A stretch of 64,000 nt of DNA from Platycnemis pennipes (GCA_933228895.1 OW121854.1:51688609-51752608); one strand, 5' to 3'. Counted from the first letter of the stretch, positions 45,321 to 57,284 are shown. Numbers and translations: made by a program. Notes: generated by a model from the sequence alone, not told the origin.

Positions 45321-45870
45321 AACCTGGTTCACACAGTGCGTTTTTCCGGGATGGATTTCTTGCGTGGAGTGCTGATGGGTGCCGTGCGTGCTCGCTTGCT
45401 GGAAACACTGACTGCTGTCCGGCTGCCCTGACGGTTAGCTTGCTTGATTTCGAGGTTAAGTCCGGTGCTATCTTCCTTGCGTGTTTTGCTGATGGCTATT
45501 GTTGCCGGCCAATCATCGTACAGATTTGCATCACGTGATCAAAATAAAGGTTCTGCCTTTGATAGCATTGTATGATTGATATTGTGTTTAAAAATGAGAG
45601 AAAATCTAAAGACTAGGGATCTAGTTGCGGTGCTCATCGAAGCATATAGAGATGAAACTTGTTTACATGCAGTTCGTAATCGGAGCTATCACAATAAACA
45701 TCTTCGCGCTGAGGCTGTAAAAAGTGTGAGCAAGGAGGATAGCTCGCTACGTGTGAACCGACAACCATCAGCGAAGCCAGCTTAGCGGCCACCTTCGTCG
45801 CCCGCTTGGTAGCACGCACGAAATCAAGCTAGCTAGCACTCAAGGAAAAACACACCGTGTGAACTGGGCA
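45321..45870. mobile_element. Non-autonomous TIR element (MITE), about 550 bp
   Basis: The terminal inverted repeats are about 27 bp with 21 matches. The left end contains GGTTCACACAGTGCGTTTTT (45326 onward) and the right end contains AAAAACACACCGTGTGAACTG (45846-45866 region, shown inverted). TTA stands directly outside both ends (45318-45320 and 45871-45873), consistent with the 3 bp target duplications of PIF/Harbinger elements; three bases are weak evidence. The interior shows further GCTAGCTTG and GTGCGTGCT motifs in opposite orientations near the ends. The frames at 45155-45538 and 45208-45408 cross the border and are not coding. Confidence 0.75.
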
Positions 45871-47100
45871 TTAGACGCAGTCATCGATTTAATAGTTACT
45901 CGAGATGAAAATTAAGGTAAAATTATCTAAATGAAGTTAATTGTCTCAGGCTAAGCTGCACGGAAACTCATCGATCTGGGATATAATTACATATGAACTG
46001 TACGCATAAATATGTTTATTGTACATAAATATGCTCTTAATTTCAGATTGGGTCGAGCGGGAAAATGCTGACAGTGAGTATTCACGTACTCATGGTAATT
46101 AATTTTATTCTATAACCAGCGGAATGTATTGGTAAATATATTATGCTGGTATTCTTTGATGAAGATTGTCTTGTTTGCACTATAATTCACAAGGGGGCAG
46201 TTCAGAGTTAAGTTTTGGGTAACATTGAACTAAGATGCTTTATACTTCCGAAACTTTTAATGGAATTCTTTAGATATATGTCCCTGATATGTGGCTTCAG
46301 ATGAGACGAATCTCCATCTCAACGGAGATAAACAGCGAATAAAGCGTTCATGTGCTGGCACAAAAAGCAGTAATCGGCGAGAGAGAAAGAAAGAGGGAAT
46401 TTTATCGATTGGGAGGAGGACAGAGATAGGGCCTTGTGAGATGACTGGAAGAAACAAATGGACCACTTGAGAGCCAGGGATCACTGGGGAACTGGGTGAA
46501 AGGGAGGAGAAAAATTGGAGCCCATGGAAAAACTTGGCAAGGGGGAGCAGCGAACATGATGAACAGCAGACACCCGAGTGAGCCAGATTTCGGAGATGAA
46601 GTTCAGGAGAAGCGGCAACAGCCCGAGGCAACATCACCATTTTTTCCATCGCAAAGCAAGAAACTAAATCTCACTTGATCCATCATGACTCACCAAAATT
46701 ATCTCCGAGTTTCTGGGAAATGGCACTTGGCAAATATATGCTGAAAGTATTTACTTGCTAAAAATATTCAGAGAGTAAAATGAAAAGTATTTAATGATTA
46801 CACATTTAAACAAATACTGTACTGTGAGTTCATCGAGAGTTAGTTAAGTATACTGCAAATTAATTATTTGAGTGAAGTAAATGTTAATAGATCAAGTGCA
46901 ATAACTGAGCATATCTCTCAATTAAAGAAAACTATTCATTCAAAGATTTTGGCTCTTCGCACTAGGATTGGTGAAATGAATTGCGAGTTCAGACTGCTAA
47001 GGAAATGTGCAAGGGGATGAATTAGGGAGGTATCTCATTGCAAAAGTTATCCCGATAATTTTGCCGGATAAAATAGCCAATGTAGTGTAATTTATTTCTT
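45871..47100. other. Spacer, nothing recognised
   Basis: A purine-rich patch at 46375-46660 opens a 130-codon minus frame rich in Ser, Leu and Pro, with no family signature. Confidence 0.4.
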
Positions 47101-47890
47101 TTTTCAATTTAATTTGTCACTTTGTCTCACACAATACAACAAAATATAAACAGTATCATAATAAATTACCCTCACAATATATCACTTTCACTCTTGTTAT
47201 CTTCAGGCTCGATTTTTACAGGCCATAAATCACTTCACGAGCCACTTCACTTTTCACTTTCACATAAAATATAACAAGTACCCTCTTAAAAATAAGTACC
47301 TACATAATAGTGGGGAGTGGACCGCTTTATCCCTCTAGTTTATCTGGAGTTCCTAGCTGATGCGATCCCCGTCTCCTTGGTTAATCCTGGCTTCTCCGCC
47401 ACTTTTCTTTTCTCTCTTGTTAGACTAGCCGCCACTTTCCTTTTTACTCCTCTCCGACTAGAAGCCTCTTCACAGTTGTCAGACTATCAGACTAGAAGCT
47501 AGAAGCCCCTCACTTTCTGACTCTTGTTAAACCATCAGCCTTCACTTTCGTTCGACTCCTCCCCTAGAAGCCACTTCCCTCTTCTTGGACTATCAGCCTC
47601 GCCTAGCAGCCCCGTCTCGCTCTTCGTCCCTCTTTATATAGGCACACTCCTAATTGTTAACGCTCGGCCAAAATTAGTCTCCCTCCGTAACCTGCCGCGA
47701 GTTCAACAATAGCCTGCGAGACAATTTCTATTCTTGGGAATGCATCTCCCGAATGACCTGAATCACAAGGCTCAATGACAAATTGGCCATTGTCGAGGCC
47801 GACGCCATATTTCCCTATGTCTCCGTATAAATATTCTGTACAAAAACCAACATGGCGGCTCCCCAACTCCCCAGCATGCCATGGCTAAAA
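47101..47890. other. Unclassified block with degenerate GACTAGAAGCC repeats
   Basis: From 47420 to 47610 variants of GACTAGAAGCC and GACTATCAG recur irregularly. They are preceded by CACTTTCACTCTTG-type pyrimidine tracts and followed by a TTTATATAGGC TATA-like motif at about 47632. This arrangement might be part of an LTR or a decayed satellite, but I cannot define both ends. The minus frame at 47657-47866 is unrecognised. Confidence 0.4.
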
Positions 47891-48461
47891 ATTGATACGT
47901 TACAGTAGATTCAAGAATCAGCTGCGATATCTGTTTTGATAACTTTCAATATCTTCAGTCTTCAGTTCAATATCTTTAAGAGCAACGCAGTTTATGGCAT
48001 CTCTTTTGGACGAACTTTTTAGCATCATTGCAATGGCATAAATAAACAACCAGCGGATACCCAATGAGACATTACGTTATATTGGGATTTGAATCTAATT
48101 CCCTGGTTTATGTTAAGCTATCTCAAATCTCAAGCTATTTCCCTCGATGACGATTTCAAAAGCGTTCCATGTCTTCACTTCACGTCCCAGGTTGGTTCAT
48201 ATGCACAAACCCGTAAAGAAAAAAATTCACAATTTGAGCACCACTGAAGCATTCATTTAAATACTCCTTGGATCGGATGAAAATCTCCTATATCTGTGAG
48301 TAGCGCTAGCAGTCAGCACGTATCTTTGTGCGAAAAAATATGGCTGACCTTGCTTCACGAATAGCCTACAATGCCTTCAGTACCGTCGTATATCCTCTCG
48401 AGAAGCACAATGCCGTTTGCGGCATCCCACTATGACGAACTGAGCATCAACAATGTTTTTA
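47891..48461. other. Spacer, nothing recognised
   Basis: There are no supported features. Confidence 0.35.
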
Positions 48462-49275
48462 TTTCATCTACATCTACATGATACCCTGCAAGCCACCGCG
48501 AGGGTGTGTGGCAGGGGGTGAAGATCACCAAGCATGCACTACTAACATGCAAGCAAGCAACTAAAGGATCTCATGCAACTAGATTGTTAGTATCTATAGT
48601 ATTTGAGGGGTTAATACATGCATCATGCACTACAGAATACTCTAGAATATTTCTCCTACCTATCCCTTTGTTATGATGCCTATTCTGTTCTCTTATAGTA
48701 CGGGGGAAAAATGCCATTTTGAATCTATCTGTACGACAATCTGTCTCTCTAATCTTATTTATCTGGTCGAATCTAGCATAATACGCTGGTGTTTTTAATA
48801 TGTGCCTAACATCTTCAGTAAAGCTATCCAATTGAAATTTCTCCAATAGATTTAATCTGAACTTTAACCTACGCTCTGATAATGATTCCCACCCTAATTC
48901 TTGTATTAATTATGATACACTACTCAACCTATCGTAACACCTTTTGACGAACCTAGCTGCTCTACGCTGCACACTGTCTAGTTCTCTCATCAAACCTAAT
49001 TCATTAGGATCCCATACACTGGCTGCATACTCAAGGTGGGGCCTAACTAGTGAAAAGTAGCATCGCTCTTTTGTCTTCTCATCACATTTCCCAAGTACTC
49101 TTTTTATAAATCCTAGCTTTCTCTTCGCTCGGCCGCATATTTCCCTTATGTGTCTTCCCCACGGTAAATCTTTAGTGATTGTTACACCTAAATATCTTAC
49201 GGTTTCAACGTTTTCGATCTTCGTGTTATTAATTCTATATTTCAGAGACGACAATGGCAATGGCCTTAGCAACGC
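48462..49275 (-). mobile_element. 5'-truncated jockey/CR1-like retrotransposon, 0.8 kb
   Basis: Read on the minus strand it begins inside the reverse transcriptase thumb/C-terminal part: VRYLGVTITKDLPWG, AKRKLGFIKRVLGKCD, LVRPHLEYAASVWDP and VQRRAARFVKRCYD (49272-48910). After one stop codon (48910-48912) the same frame resumes with ELGWESLSERRLKFRL, ILKTPAYYARFD and CRTDRFKMAFFPRTIREQN (to 48571). Two halves in one frame separated by a single stop imply a fairly young copy. The 3' UTR follows, ending in the family tail (plus strand CATCTACATCTACATGATAC from about 48468). The catalytic YxDD part and the endonuclease are missing. Confidence 0.93.
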
Positions 49276-49510
49276 TCGGAAAATAACCGAAAAAAAACAG
49301 TAAATTTCAACATAAATTACGCAATGCCTAGAAACCTAGAGAAGAGAGAGTAAATTGGTTAAAAGAATAAGAAAATTTAAAAGTTTTCCAATTCAATACA
49401 GAAAGAATGAAAGAAATCGACAAGTATTTAGTTATTTTACTCAGCGAAAGAAAAACCTCTTGCGTTACCATAAAATGAAGAAGTCCATTGAAACCAATGT
49501 AAATACATAA
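49276..49510. other. Spacer, nothing recognised
   Basis: There are no supported features. Confidence 0.35.
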
Positions 49511-49590
49511 TTGGCGCCAGGAATCGAACCCGGACCCTGAGCCTCATTTTATATAGCTTATAGCACCTTCTAGTGTATACGCTTGAATCC
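49511..49590 (-). mobile_element. tRNA-like SINE head on the minus strand
   Basis: The minus strand contains GGTCCGGGTTCGATTCCTGG, with a perfect pol III B box (complement at 49520-49530). An A-box-like GCTATAAGCTA stands upstream at roughly tRNA spacing. There is no closed acceptor stem. Confidence 0.55.
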
Positions 49591-49599
49591 TACAAAATT

Positions 49600-49990
49600 T
49601 CAGCTCAATCGGTTCAGTAGTTTTGAGGAGATGCGTAATATAAATCTGGCTGACAGACACCACTTCATTTTTATATATTAGTATGATAATATGGTTTCAT
49701 CCATACTAATATATAAAAATGTAAAGTCTGTCTGTCGTCTGTCTGTTGCTCAATCACGCAAAAACTACTAGACTAGATTGAGTTGAAATTTGGCATGTAG
49801 ATAGGAAATGTGTTTGGGCAGAACATAGGCTATGTTAAAATACCCTCAGGGTCCCCAAAAGCCCCTGAATGGGCCCTTAGATGGATCCTGGTGGTCTCTG
49901 GCATTGAGTTTGGTGCAGTGGTCTCAATTTTTGCTTATTTAAAGTACTTCCATTCAAAACAGAGAGCTGGGATTTTTTATTGGATGACTG
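49600..49990. repeat. Head-to-head repeat pair with 18 bp palindrome arms
   Basis: TTTTTATATATTAGTATG (49668-49685) is perfectly inverted at 49702-49719 around 16 nt. On each side, sequence moving outward from the palindrome contains TCTGTCTG-type repeats and then the motif AA(A/-)CTACT(A/G)(G/A)AC, followed by a TTGAG(T/C)TGAAATTT segment. Two copies of the same repeat end therefore face each other. This is a widespread type of non-coding repeat end; the class is uncertain. Confidence 0.65.
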
Positions 49991-49999
49991 AATAAATGA

Positions 50000-50409
50000 A
50001 GTTTCTAATTCTTTCAATCAATTTTCTATTACGCTTAGTATTTGTCTTAAAATCATATTTATAGCTGAAATATCTCACATTTTTCTCTAAAACTAACAAT
50101 AGCATATTTTCTTGACAACCAGAGATCGGAGTGAATGTCCTTTGATTTTCAAAGGACATTTAAGCCTCTAGCATTTAAATATCACGTTTTTCTGCAGGCC
50201 CATGATAACACGTAGAAATAAATTCTATATAAGAGGGGCCCAGAGTCACAAGGGCCCCATGTTTGATGTTTCTTAAGGTTTGAAAAAGAAGTTAAAAAAG
50301 AGAAACGAATAACGGTCACCGCCTCGTGGCGTTTCTCGGGTAATGTTAAGAACCGTAAAAAAAGTTTTCTTCCCAGTACGAGAGACGGGCCACATAGAAT
50401 ATGCATAGA
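50000..50409. other. Spacer, nothing recognised
   Basis: There are no supported features. The right part, from about 50355, may be eroded retrotransposon sequence belonging to the next copy. Confidence 0.35.
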
Positions 50410-50878
50410 GGTACTTTGTGCTCTGGAGTGAGGAAACGTTTCATTAGAACATATATCTGATGCATTTTACTATATGGCAGCGAAGCATGGACGATAACAG
50501 CTGCAGAGAAGTGAAGGCTGGAAGCGTTTGAAATGTGTGCTACCAAATAATGAAGAAGAATGGATTAACCGAGTGAAAAACGGAGTCTTAAGAAGAGTGG
50601 AAGAAAAGAGACGTTTACTCGAAACCCTTAAAAGAAATCGGGACAAATTAATCGGCCATATTATGAGACACGTTAGCACAATGAAGACTATCTTTGAGAG
50701 AAAAGTGAACGGGAAGATTGGAAACGGCAGGCCTCGTATGAGATACATGGAACAGGTCGTGAAGGATGTGAAAAAGAGGAATTACGATAATATGAAGAAG
50801 TTAGCCGATAGAAGAATCAATGGAGAATCAACTGCGTCAAACCGATCCTAGGATTGTTGACCCATGATGATGATGACT
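50410..50878 (+). mobile_element. 5'-truncated RTE-like retrotransposon, copy 5
   Basis: It begins with the VRKRFIRTYI-type segment, then LLYGSEAWTITAAEK (about 50465-50510). From 50528 to 50848 the frame is open and well preserved: EEWINRVKNGVLRRVEEKRR, LIGHIMRHVSTMKTIFERKV, RPRMRYMEQVVKDVKKRNYD, and KKLADRRINGESTASNRS before the stop. The tail reads ATTGTTGACCCATGATGATG. The upstream half is frame-shifted. No target duplication was found. Confidence 0.88.
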
Positions 50879-50989
50879 ATGGTTAAAGTGGAAAGAAAAT
50901 TTTCCTTCAAGGGTTGGCAAGGCTAGCACTGGAAAGAATATGGTACCAAGGGTGAGAAGTTAGAAGAAACGCGGGGATAAAAGAAGTGA

Positions 50990-51440
50990 GTGGAAGGATA
51001 AACGTAGTTGGGAAGGAGGATGGGGAATGGAGGTCGTACGAGAGGTTGGAGGAAGGGATGGAAGGGAAGAGGAAACCTGCCCTTCGGTGCGGGGTTTGAA
51101 GACGTTAGTGCGTTATGGGTCGGAGGGAGAGAGAGCTGGAAAGTGGGGAAGGAAGGGTTGGAGGAGGAAAGGGAGGGGACTCTGCAAGTGCTGCCTTGAG
51201 TGAAGTCGGAAGCCTTAGCTCATGGACACTTCACGGTTGAGGCTCAGAGAAGAAAGCCCCCATGCTTTTTTCCCTGCGCCAAAAAGCAGCAAGGGAGGAG
51301 GGTGAGTGTGGGAGAAACGGGGTTGCAGAGAGTGAGGGAGAGATAAAGAGGAAGAGAGAGAGAGGAAGAGAGATAGAGAGAGAGGGTAGAGGAGGGGAGG
51401 GAGGCGGCGAGAACGCCATTCTTTTCGTCCCCAGAGTTAA
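50990..51440. other. Purine-rich block
   Basis: The plus strand is dominated by A and G (GGAGGAAGGG and GAGAGAGAGAGA runs, densest at 51300-51410), the mirror image of the C/T blocks elsewhere. The open frames 51008-51199 and 51262-51567 encode Arg/Glu/Gly-rich low-complexity sequence. No domain is recognised. Confidence 0.5.
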
Positions 51441-51942
51441 AGCCGTTTGTGCAGAGATCCTTTTTTTAAAAAAAAATCATGTATTTTTTTCCTTCGACCA
51501 AAATGAATGTGCCGCTCAAATAAAGGGTGTAAAGCTCACCTATTGTTTAGAGGTGTGGTCATTGTAATGCTTTGGTTCCTTTTTCCGCTGAAGAGGTGCG
51601 CGGGGATCTTTGAAAAAAGGAGAAGATTGCTCTGGGAAAGGGATATCATTCGGTGGATATTTCAAGGGGACGTCTCTTTTTTTAATCCCAATTTAAGGGT
51701 GGCGTTGGTATTTCTTTTTTTGAAAAGGCGGAAAAGTTAAATTACATTACTGAGGGGTAACTTTCTATTTAGCATTGTATGAATAAAGGGGTCAATTTGC
51801 ATTTTTTGAATACCTCTATGGTGGGAATGTTATAACACGTGAGATTAGATTAACCACGCTCTTTAGTGCTATAATAACTGAGATGTATTGCGAGGAATAC
51901 ATTAACTGTGCTAATTCTTAAAGTCGTAAGGAATATATTCTT
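51441..51942. other. AT-rich spacer, nothing recognised
   Basis: There are no supported features. Confidence 0.35.
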
Positions 51943-52215
51943 TTCTGGATTCACTGCCCTCTTCTTTGTCATTTCGACGTACACTTTGATTTTTTTCTGT
52001 GTAAATGCGTTAATTTTTAAGGGTCATCTAAAAATCTCCTTTAGCATTGCAACCACGAAGAGAAGTTTGTTGAGTACCATTTGAATTTTTCTTACCTTTT
52101 ATATTATTTTCTGGATTCACCACTCTATTTTTTGTCATCTCCTAGTTTATTATAATTTCTGTCTATGCTTATGCGTTTATTTTTAATCGATATCTCAAAA
52201 CCTCCTTTAGCATAG
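51943..52215. repeat. Diverged 166 bp tandem duplication
   Basis: TTCTGGATTCAC occurs at 51943 and 52109, and (T/C)CTCCTTTAGCAT follows at the same relative position in each copy (about 52035 and 52201), giving a constant period of 166 bp. The copies differ at many sites, so the duplication is old. Confidence 0.75.
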
Positions 52216-52252
52216 CAAAACCTGTATTCCTAAACTGTATTAACTCATTCAG

Positions 52253-52270
52253 AGTAGTAGTAGTAGTAGT
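52253..52270. repeat. (AGT)n microsatellite
   Basis: Six AGT units are followed by TTTTGATTGGGGTGCGTCGA. The microsatellite-plus-unique-sequence junction may be the end of a retroposon. Confidence 0.7.
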
Positions 52271-54267
52271 TTTGATTGGGGTGCGTCGACGGCTGAGGTC
52301 ATTTTGCAACTCATTCAGAATCCTATCATTGCCTCCAACATATTTGATTATGATTATTTTTGTCTTACGATTAGGGCTATCAACTGGCAGATGAAGTGGT
52401 TGGCGCCGTTGAAGGAGGTCGGTATTAGAATATATGTAGGAGTTTTAGTGATAGAAGTAACAGTGGAGATAAACTGGCCGATGGCATGAAGCTACTTTAA
52501 AATAAGGGAACCTTTGTATTAATGATGAAATACACTGCTAATCAAATCGCTCGGCACTCAAATGGAAATGTTCCAACATCTAACCACTGCATCTACCTGG
52601 ATTCACATTCGAGCCCTTGAAATGGGAAGTCAGCTAGTCTATCTACCAAACCATTCCGTGTCAATATGCCTTATCCTCCAACTCCGTTTACTCCAAGTAG
52701 TCCTATTCCTACCTTCCATTTCGCATTGCTCTTGTTTCATTTTATAAAACAAATAGACTCGAAGCTGCAAGCTCTGAAATCCTTTACTTTTTCCTCATTT
52801 TGTATTTCAATGGTCTCTGATCCATGCTTAAATTGAATGCTTTCAGGAACTACTTCCCAGTTTGTTTGCAGCCTCAACTTTTTGGAGTACTGAAGCGTGC
52901 TTATGCCATGAACGCCTCAAGAGCTGGAACTTTTTCCTACTTATCTTCTGAGGAACATCTTTCATCTTAAGTGTAACTCGTGAAAGGTAATTGGAAGGCT
53001 CATTTTTTTTCTGATTTCTTTGCTAGTGACTCAGCGTTTGTGTTCTTCTTATCTCTATCATATTTCCATCGATTTCCAACCTCTAGCTTCGAAGAGCATC
53101 TCAAATAGTTGAAGTGGAACTTTTTCGTGCTATGATGATATACTAAGAAGCACATTCATAGTGGGGCATTATTATTGAAAATATTCGAAAGAAAAAATTG
53201 CTCCTGTAACGTTTTCTGCACAATAATTTGCCTATGATGAGCCATAGCGTCTCCTAGCTTGCGTTGTAAATGGCGACCAACGTCATAGTCTGCATTTTAT
53301 CTAGTAGACATGGAATTTTTTTAAGAATACTGAATTTTAATTTACCTCAGCTGCTAATTGTCTACCCTAGTAATGGTATCCGCAGGAATATTCATTCAGA
53401 AGATGTAAATAAATTGTGGGATATCCTTATAAAACCTTACCACAACCAGGAGAAAACAATTTAGAATTAATTATAACGAAAGTCAGTGACCCTCCTCTTT
53501 TTCTCCTGCGCTGTTGCTAGTAGGCATATATTGAAGTACTGGTACAGTGTATATTTTTCAAATAAATGATGAAATGCAGTTTTTATGTGGCTACAAGAAT
53601 TCGCGCATTTTCAAGTGGTGATAGAAAATGCTTTATGAATATCTGTGTAGGGGTATTCAGGTCTTATTTTGATTTAGTCCAGCTTTCAACGCTGTTTGTG
53701 CATGGTCTCCTTAACCTCCTTTGACCTTAATAAATCAGCGTTTGTGTATTCAGATAAAGAAATTAATGGATGGATGATGGAATTAATGGGTATAAAGAAG
53801 TTGTGGTATTTAATGATGAATTACTCGTGATGATGAATTATTGAGTCTGATTAAGTAAACATTGACTTAATTACGATGCGCGATGGGCTACTCATTGCTC
53901 GAAACAGCTAAGGTCATTACATCCAAATCATTCCCATGTGATTTTCAAATTAGCCAAATAATACTTCTTACGGTATGTAATAAAACTTTTGGAAAGTAAA
54001 GTAAGTGACGTATTGAAAATAGATTCCATATTGATTGGTGTGAGTGTTTTAAATTAGGCAGGAATGCAGTTATGTTATCAACCAAAAATGTTTATTTTAT
54101 CATGATTTGACGAATGAATTGCATTTAAATACGAGTCAACGTTCATGGTCGTTGATGCCCGCTGACAATTCATTTGGCCAAAACACGTGATGGTGTGGAA
54201 GTATTGGAACAGAAATGGGTTCAATATGCTTCATATTTCACAATAATACGTTGTCTATTATAACATT
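52271..54267. other. AT-rich spacer, nothing recognised
   Basis: Frames up to 64 codons only. A run of GGATGGATGATGG, then GATGATGAATTA, occurs at 53765-53850 but is not attached to an element I can recognise. Confidence 0.4.
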
Positions 54268-54325
54268 TTCCCCCTGACACACACCCTCGCGGTGGCTTAC
54301 AGGGTATCGTGTAGATGTAGATGAA
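54268..54325 (+). mobile_element. 3' tail fragment of the jockey/CR1-like retrotransposon
   Basis: CCCCCTGACACACACCCTCG followed by GGTGGCTTACAGGGTATCG and GTAGATGTAGATG matches the last 55 bp of the copies at 28205 and 48462. Confidence 0.8.
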
Positions 54326-55129
54326 CATTCATTCTACCACCATTCTCTACTTAATGGCAAAAATGAGCTTATTTGTTGGTCACTTTCCATATCAGCAGCA
54401 ACAACATATTCTGCCCCACAAATTGGTTTGTGTCGACAATTTCGTTTGATTGTATAGGTAGCAAGCCGTGTCGGATATTATGGCTTTTATATACAAGTGT
54501 AAACCAAGTGGATGCTGCCATAATTTTTCTCTGTAATCAGTAATATAGAAAGTGGTTTAGCCTGGATAAATTTGTATTCAGTCAATCAACACTCACACCT
54601 TCCACAAATTTAAAATTCTGTGGGACTCCGCAACTCGCATTTTTTCGGTAGCGGTTTATTCTGTGGAATAATGCAAGTATTGTTTGATTGAATACGTGCT
54701 CCTTCCGCTACATCTGTTTTAAATCGTTGTCAGCTAGAAAAGAACTGGATACATAACGTTAAGAAGTTGTTGAACACATTTTTTAAATATATCTCATCAT
54801 TTAAAAAAACGAAAAATCAGCCTTTTTCATATGAATCCATAGTAATCTATCGAAACAAAGAAAACGAATCCCCTTAAGTAATATCGAGGATGCATAGTAA
54901 TTTTGTACTGGCTCCAAGACAAGTATTCTGTGGATGGCGTAATGAATGAATTGGCCGTTGGAAAAGGTGCGGGGAAAAGAGCTGGAGAGCCGTGGAGCCC
55001 TTCAAGACTGCTCCATTGCAGTTATGGGACATATAGCGCTGTATTCTTAGGATCTAGTTGATGTAGAGATGAGACGGGGTCATAGACGGGGCTAAGCATA
55101 GTTATGCGAGAGCATATCCTCCGTGAAAT
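54326..55129. other. AT-rich spacer, nothing recognised
   Basis: There are no supported features. Confidence 0.35.
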
Positions 55130-55500
55130 CCCGGGACTGAAGGGAAAACCGAGGGCGGCGCCTCAGTCTCAGGGCCGGCGTAGGTACCTCAGCGTTAGCG
55201 TCATGGGAGGGTGAAGGGGGGAAGATGCCCTCCCCTAAGTGTGCGGGGCTAAGAATAGCGGAAAGGAAGCGGGATCGAAATCGTGCCCCTCATGCAACTT
55301 GCATGCCCCAACGCCCCTCTCTTTCTCTCTCGCCTTCTCCTCCTCCTGCCGCGGCGACTCAATCTCCTTTCTGCTCCCCCTGCCCGGTGAGCTCCCATAT
55401 CTTACTCTCTCACTCAAACCCGGGGGCGCGTCTCCATATGGTGCGAGTAGTGTGTGCGTCGTAGGACATGTCACCGTATTCCTCGCATTTCACGCAGACT
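55130..55500. promoter_or_regulatory. CpG-rich block, candidate promoter or first exon
   Basis: This is among the most G+C- and CpG-rich stretches of the window (for example GGGCGGCGCCTCAG at 55154 and CTGCCGCGGCGACTC at 55347), with a pyrimidine-rich middle. CCCGGTGAGCTC near 55384 would be a good splice donor. Overlapping 79-98 codon frames on both strands show no recognised domain. Promoter status is inference from composition only. Confidence 0.25.
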
Positions 55501-57284
55501 TGACGGTTGATTTTTTCCTTATCAAAGTTTTTTAGTGTCAAATTTGCGGCTTAAGTACCATAATATATACTTATCAGTGTATGAACGCACTTTTTTTTCG
55601 TAAAATAAGGGCTTCTCTTAGTGCCAAAGTTCCTTCTGAGTATTATTTGTGCATAATACTTCTTTTTCCAGCTTGTTTGAAAATATTGGAAATATTAATT
55701 TTTTAACTAGATCCATTGATCCAATTAACTAGATCCATTGTTTACATTTATCAATTAAACCAATATTGTTTGTTTCATAACATACTCTTTACAATGGCTA
55801 CTACTAATAATTCGTTTTGCAATTATTATAAATAATTATGTGCATGGAATCAAAAAGGTAGAAGGAAAAGAGGAAGAGCCAAAATAAGCTGGAGAGAAGG
55901 CATAAATATTGCAATCGATGTCTTTGGGAAGATTAGTGAATGAATAGAGATTGACCTATTGATCTATTAGTCTGAAAAATGGTATGATTGGTGGCTAGGG
56001 ACTAATAACGTCATAGAACGATAAGAAACAGAATTTATATATATTATATAACAGTCCTATATAATGAATTGAAATCGACAATATATGTGACTCATTATGA
56101 TTACAGCCTAATGATACGCATCCATCTCTAGAAATTTCTGTTGCTATTACCAATTTTTGAACTCGCTCTCAACATTGCATGAGAATTTATTGTACTTGAC
56201 GTAGTACAAGGCTAAAAACATTATGCTTTTCGAATGTCATGTAGAAGAGGGTACTGCTTTGTGTTTGGAATTCACTTCTCCGTATTCGACTCTACATGAA
56301 ATATTTTAATTTTAAAAAAATACTGTTAGCTCCGCTCTTAAAGAAGAAAGCGTAAACAATGGAGAATATATTAGTTTATACTGAAATTAGGAATACATTA
56401 CAAATACTCACTACGTTACGGTCCTAATTTCGATTATTTTGTTCCAATTCTACCATATTTAAAGTTGTTATTATGATAATAACTTCACAATTCCGCAAAC
56501 AACTCTAAAAGATCTATCTAGGGATTCCTACATCATTTCAATAAATTTGGTGCTATATTCATAATTTTTCTTCCAATTGATGAGGCAGGATTTTTATCGA
56601 TACTCTATATGACTTTTACGCTAGTATCACGCCAGTTACAGGAGAATCCAAGTTTCCTGCCATGCGTAGAAAGCAGGTGGTGTTGCATATTTTTTCAACT
56701 CATCAGTAACTTTTGGGGTTACTGCTGGATGACTTTAGATTGATATCCCAATACAAAGTCCTTGTCTTGTGGGCCGTCCATCCCAGAACCTTCATCCTCT
56801 CTCTTACACCATTCTGTATCAACCCTTTGAAATATTCACCATCCCGCACTCGCCTACATACTCCTACCCATTTCCCATCTCATAAACTATTAGTTGCTCC
56901 AATTTACCTCATGCGTTCCTGGACCGAAATTCCATCGCCTTAATTACCTGCATAACCTCCCGTTTGATCCAGATGTCCCAATCCATACTCTCTGTTGAGT
57001 ATCGGCTAATTCACTGCGTCTTCGCCGAACTATTGAATCGACCGAGAGTATCTGCTCGAGATAGTTCATAATCTACTTGCGATCGGTTCGTTTCCGTACG
57101 CGAATGAATCTGGAAAGGACTTTTCAAAGAGGGAGAAGAATAAAAGATGATAAAAACTGTGCGTAGAGAGGCAGAGCGTGCTGAATTGAAGCGTGAAAAT
57201 AATTAATAATAGAGCGTTACGCAAGAAAGTGTTACGGTCAATGAAAGATCGGAGGAACATCACTTATGTTTATTATGACCATCG
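55501..57284. other. AT-rich spacer, nothing recognised
   Basis: The frame at 56713-56943 is short and unrecognised. A segment at 55852-56035 has a faint Arg/Gly-rich retroelement-like signature that I could not confirm. Confidence 0.4.

Noticed and set aside
55852..56035. Possible retroelement C-terminus (KRKRGRAKISWREG-like translation)
   Set aside because: The match is faint, lacks the family tail and the neighbouring conserved segments.
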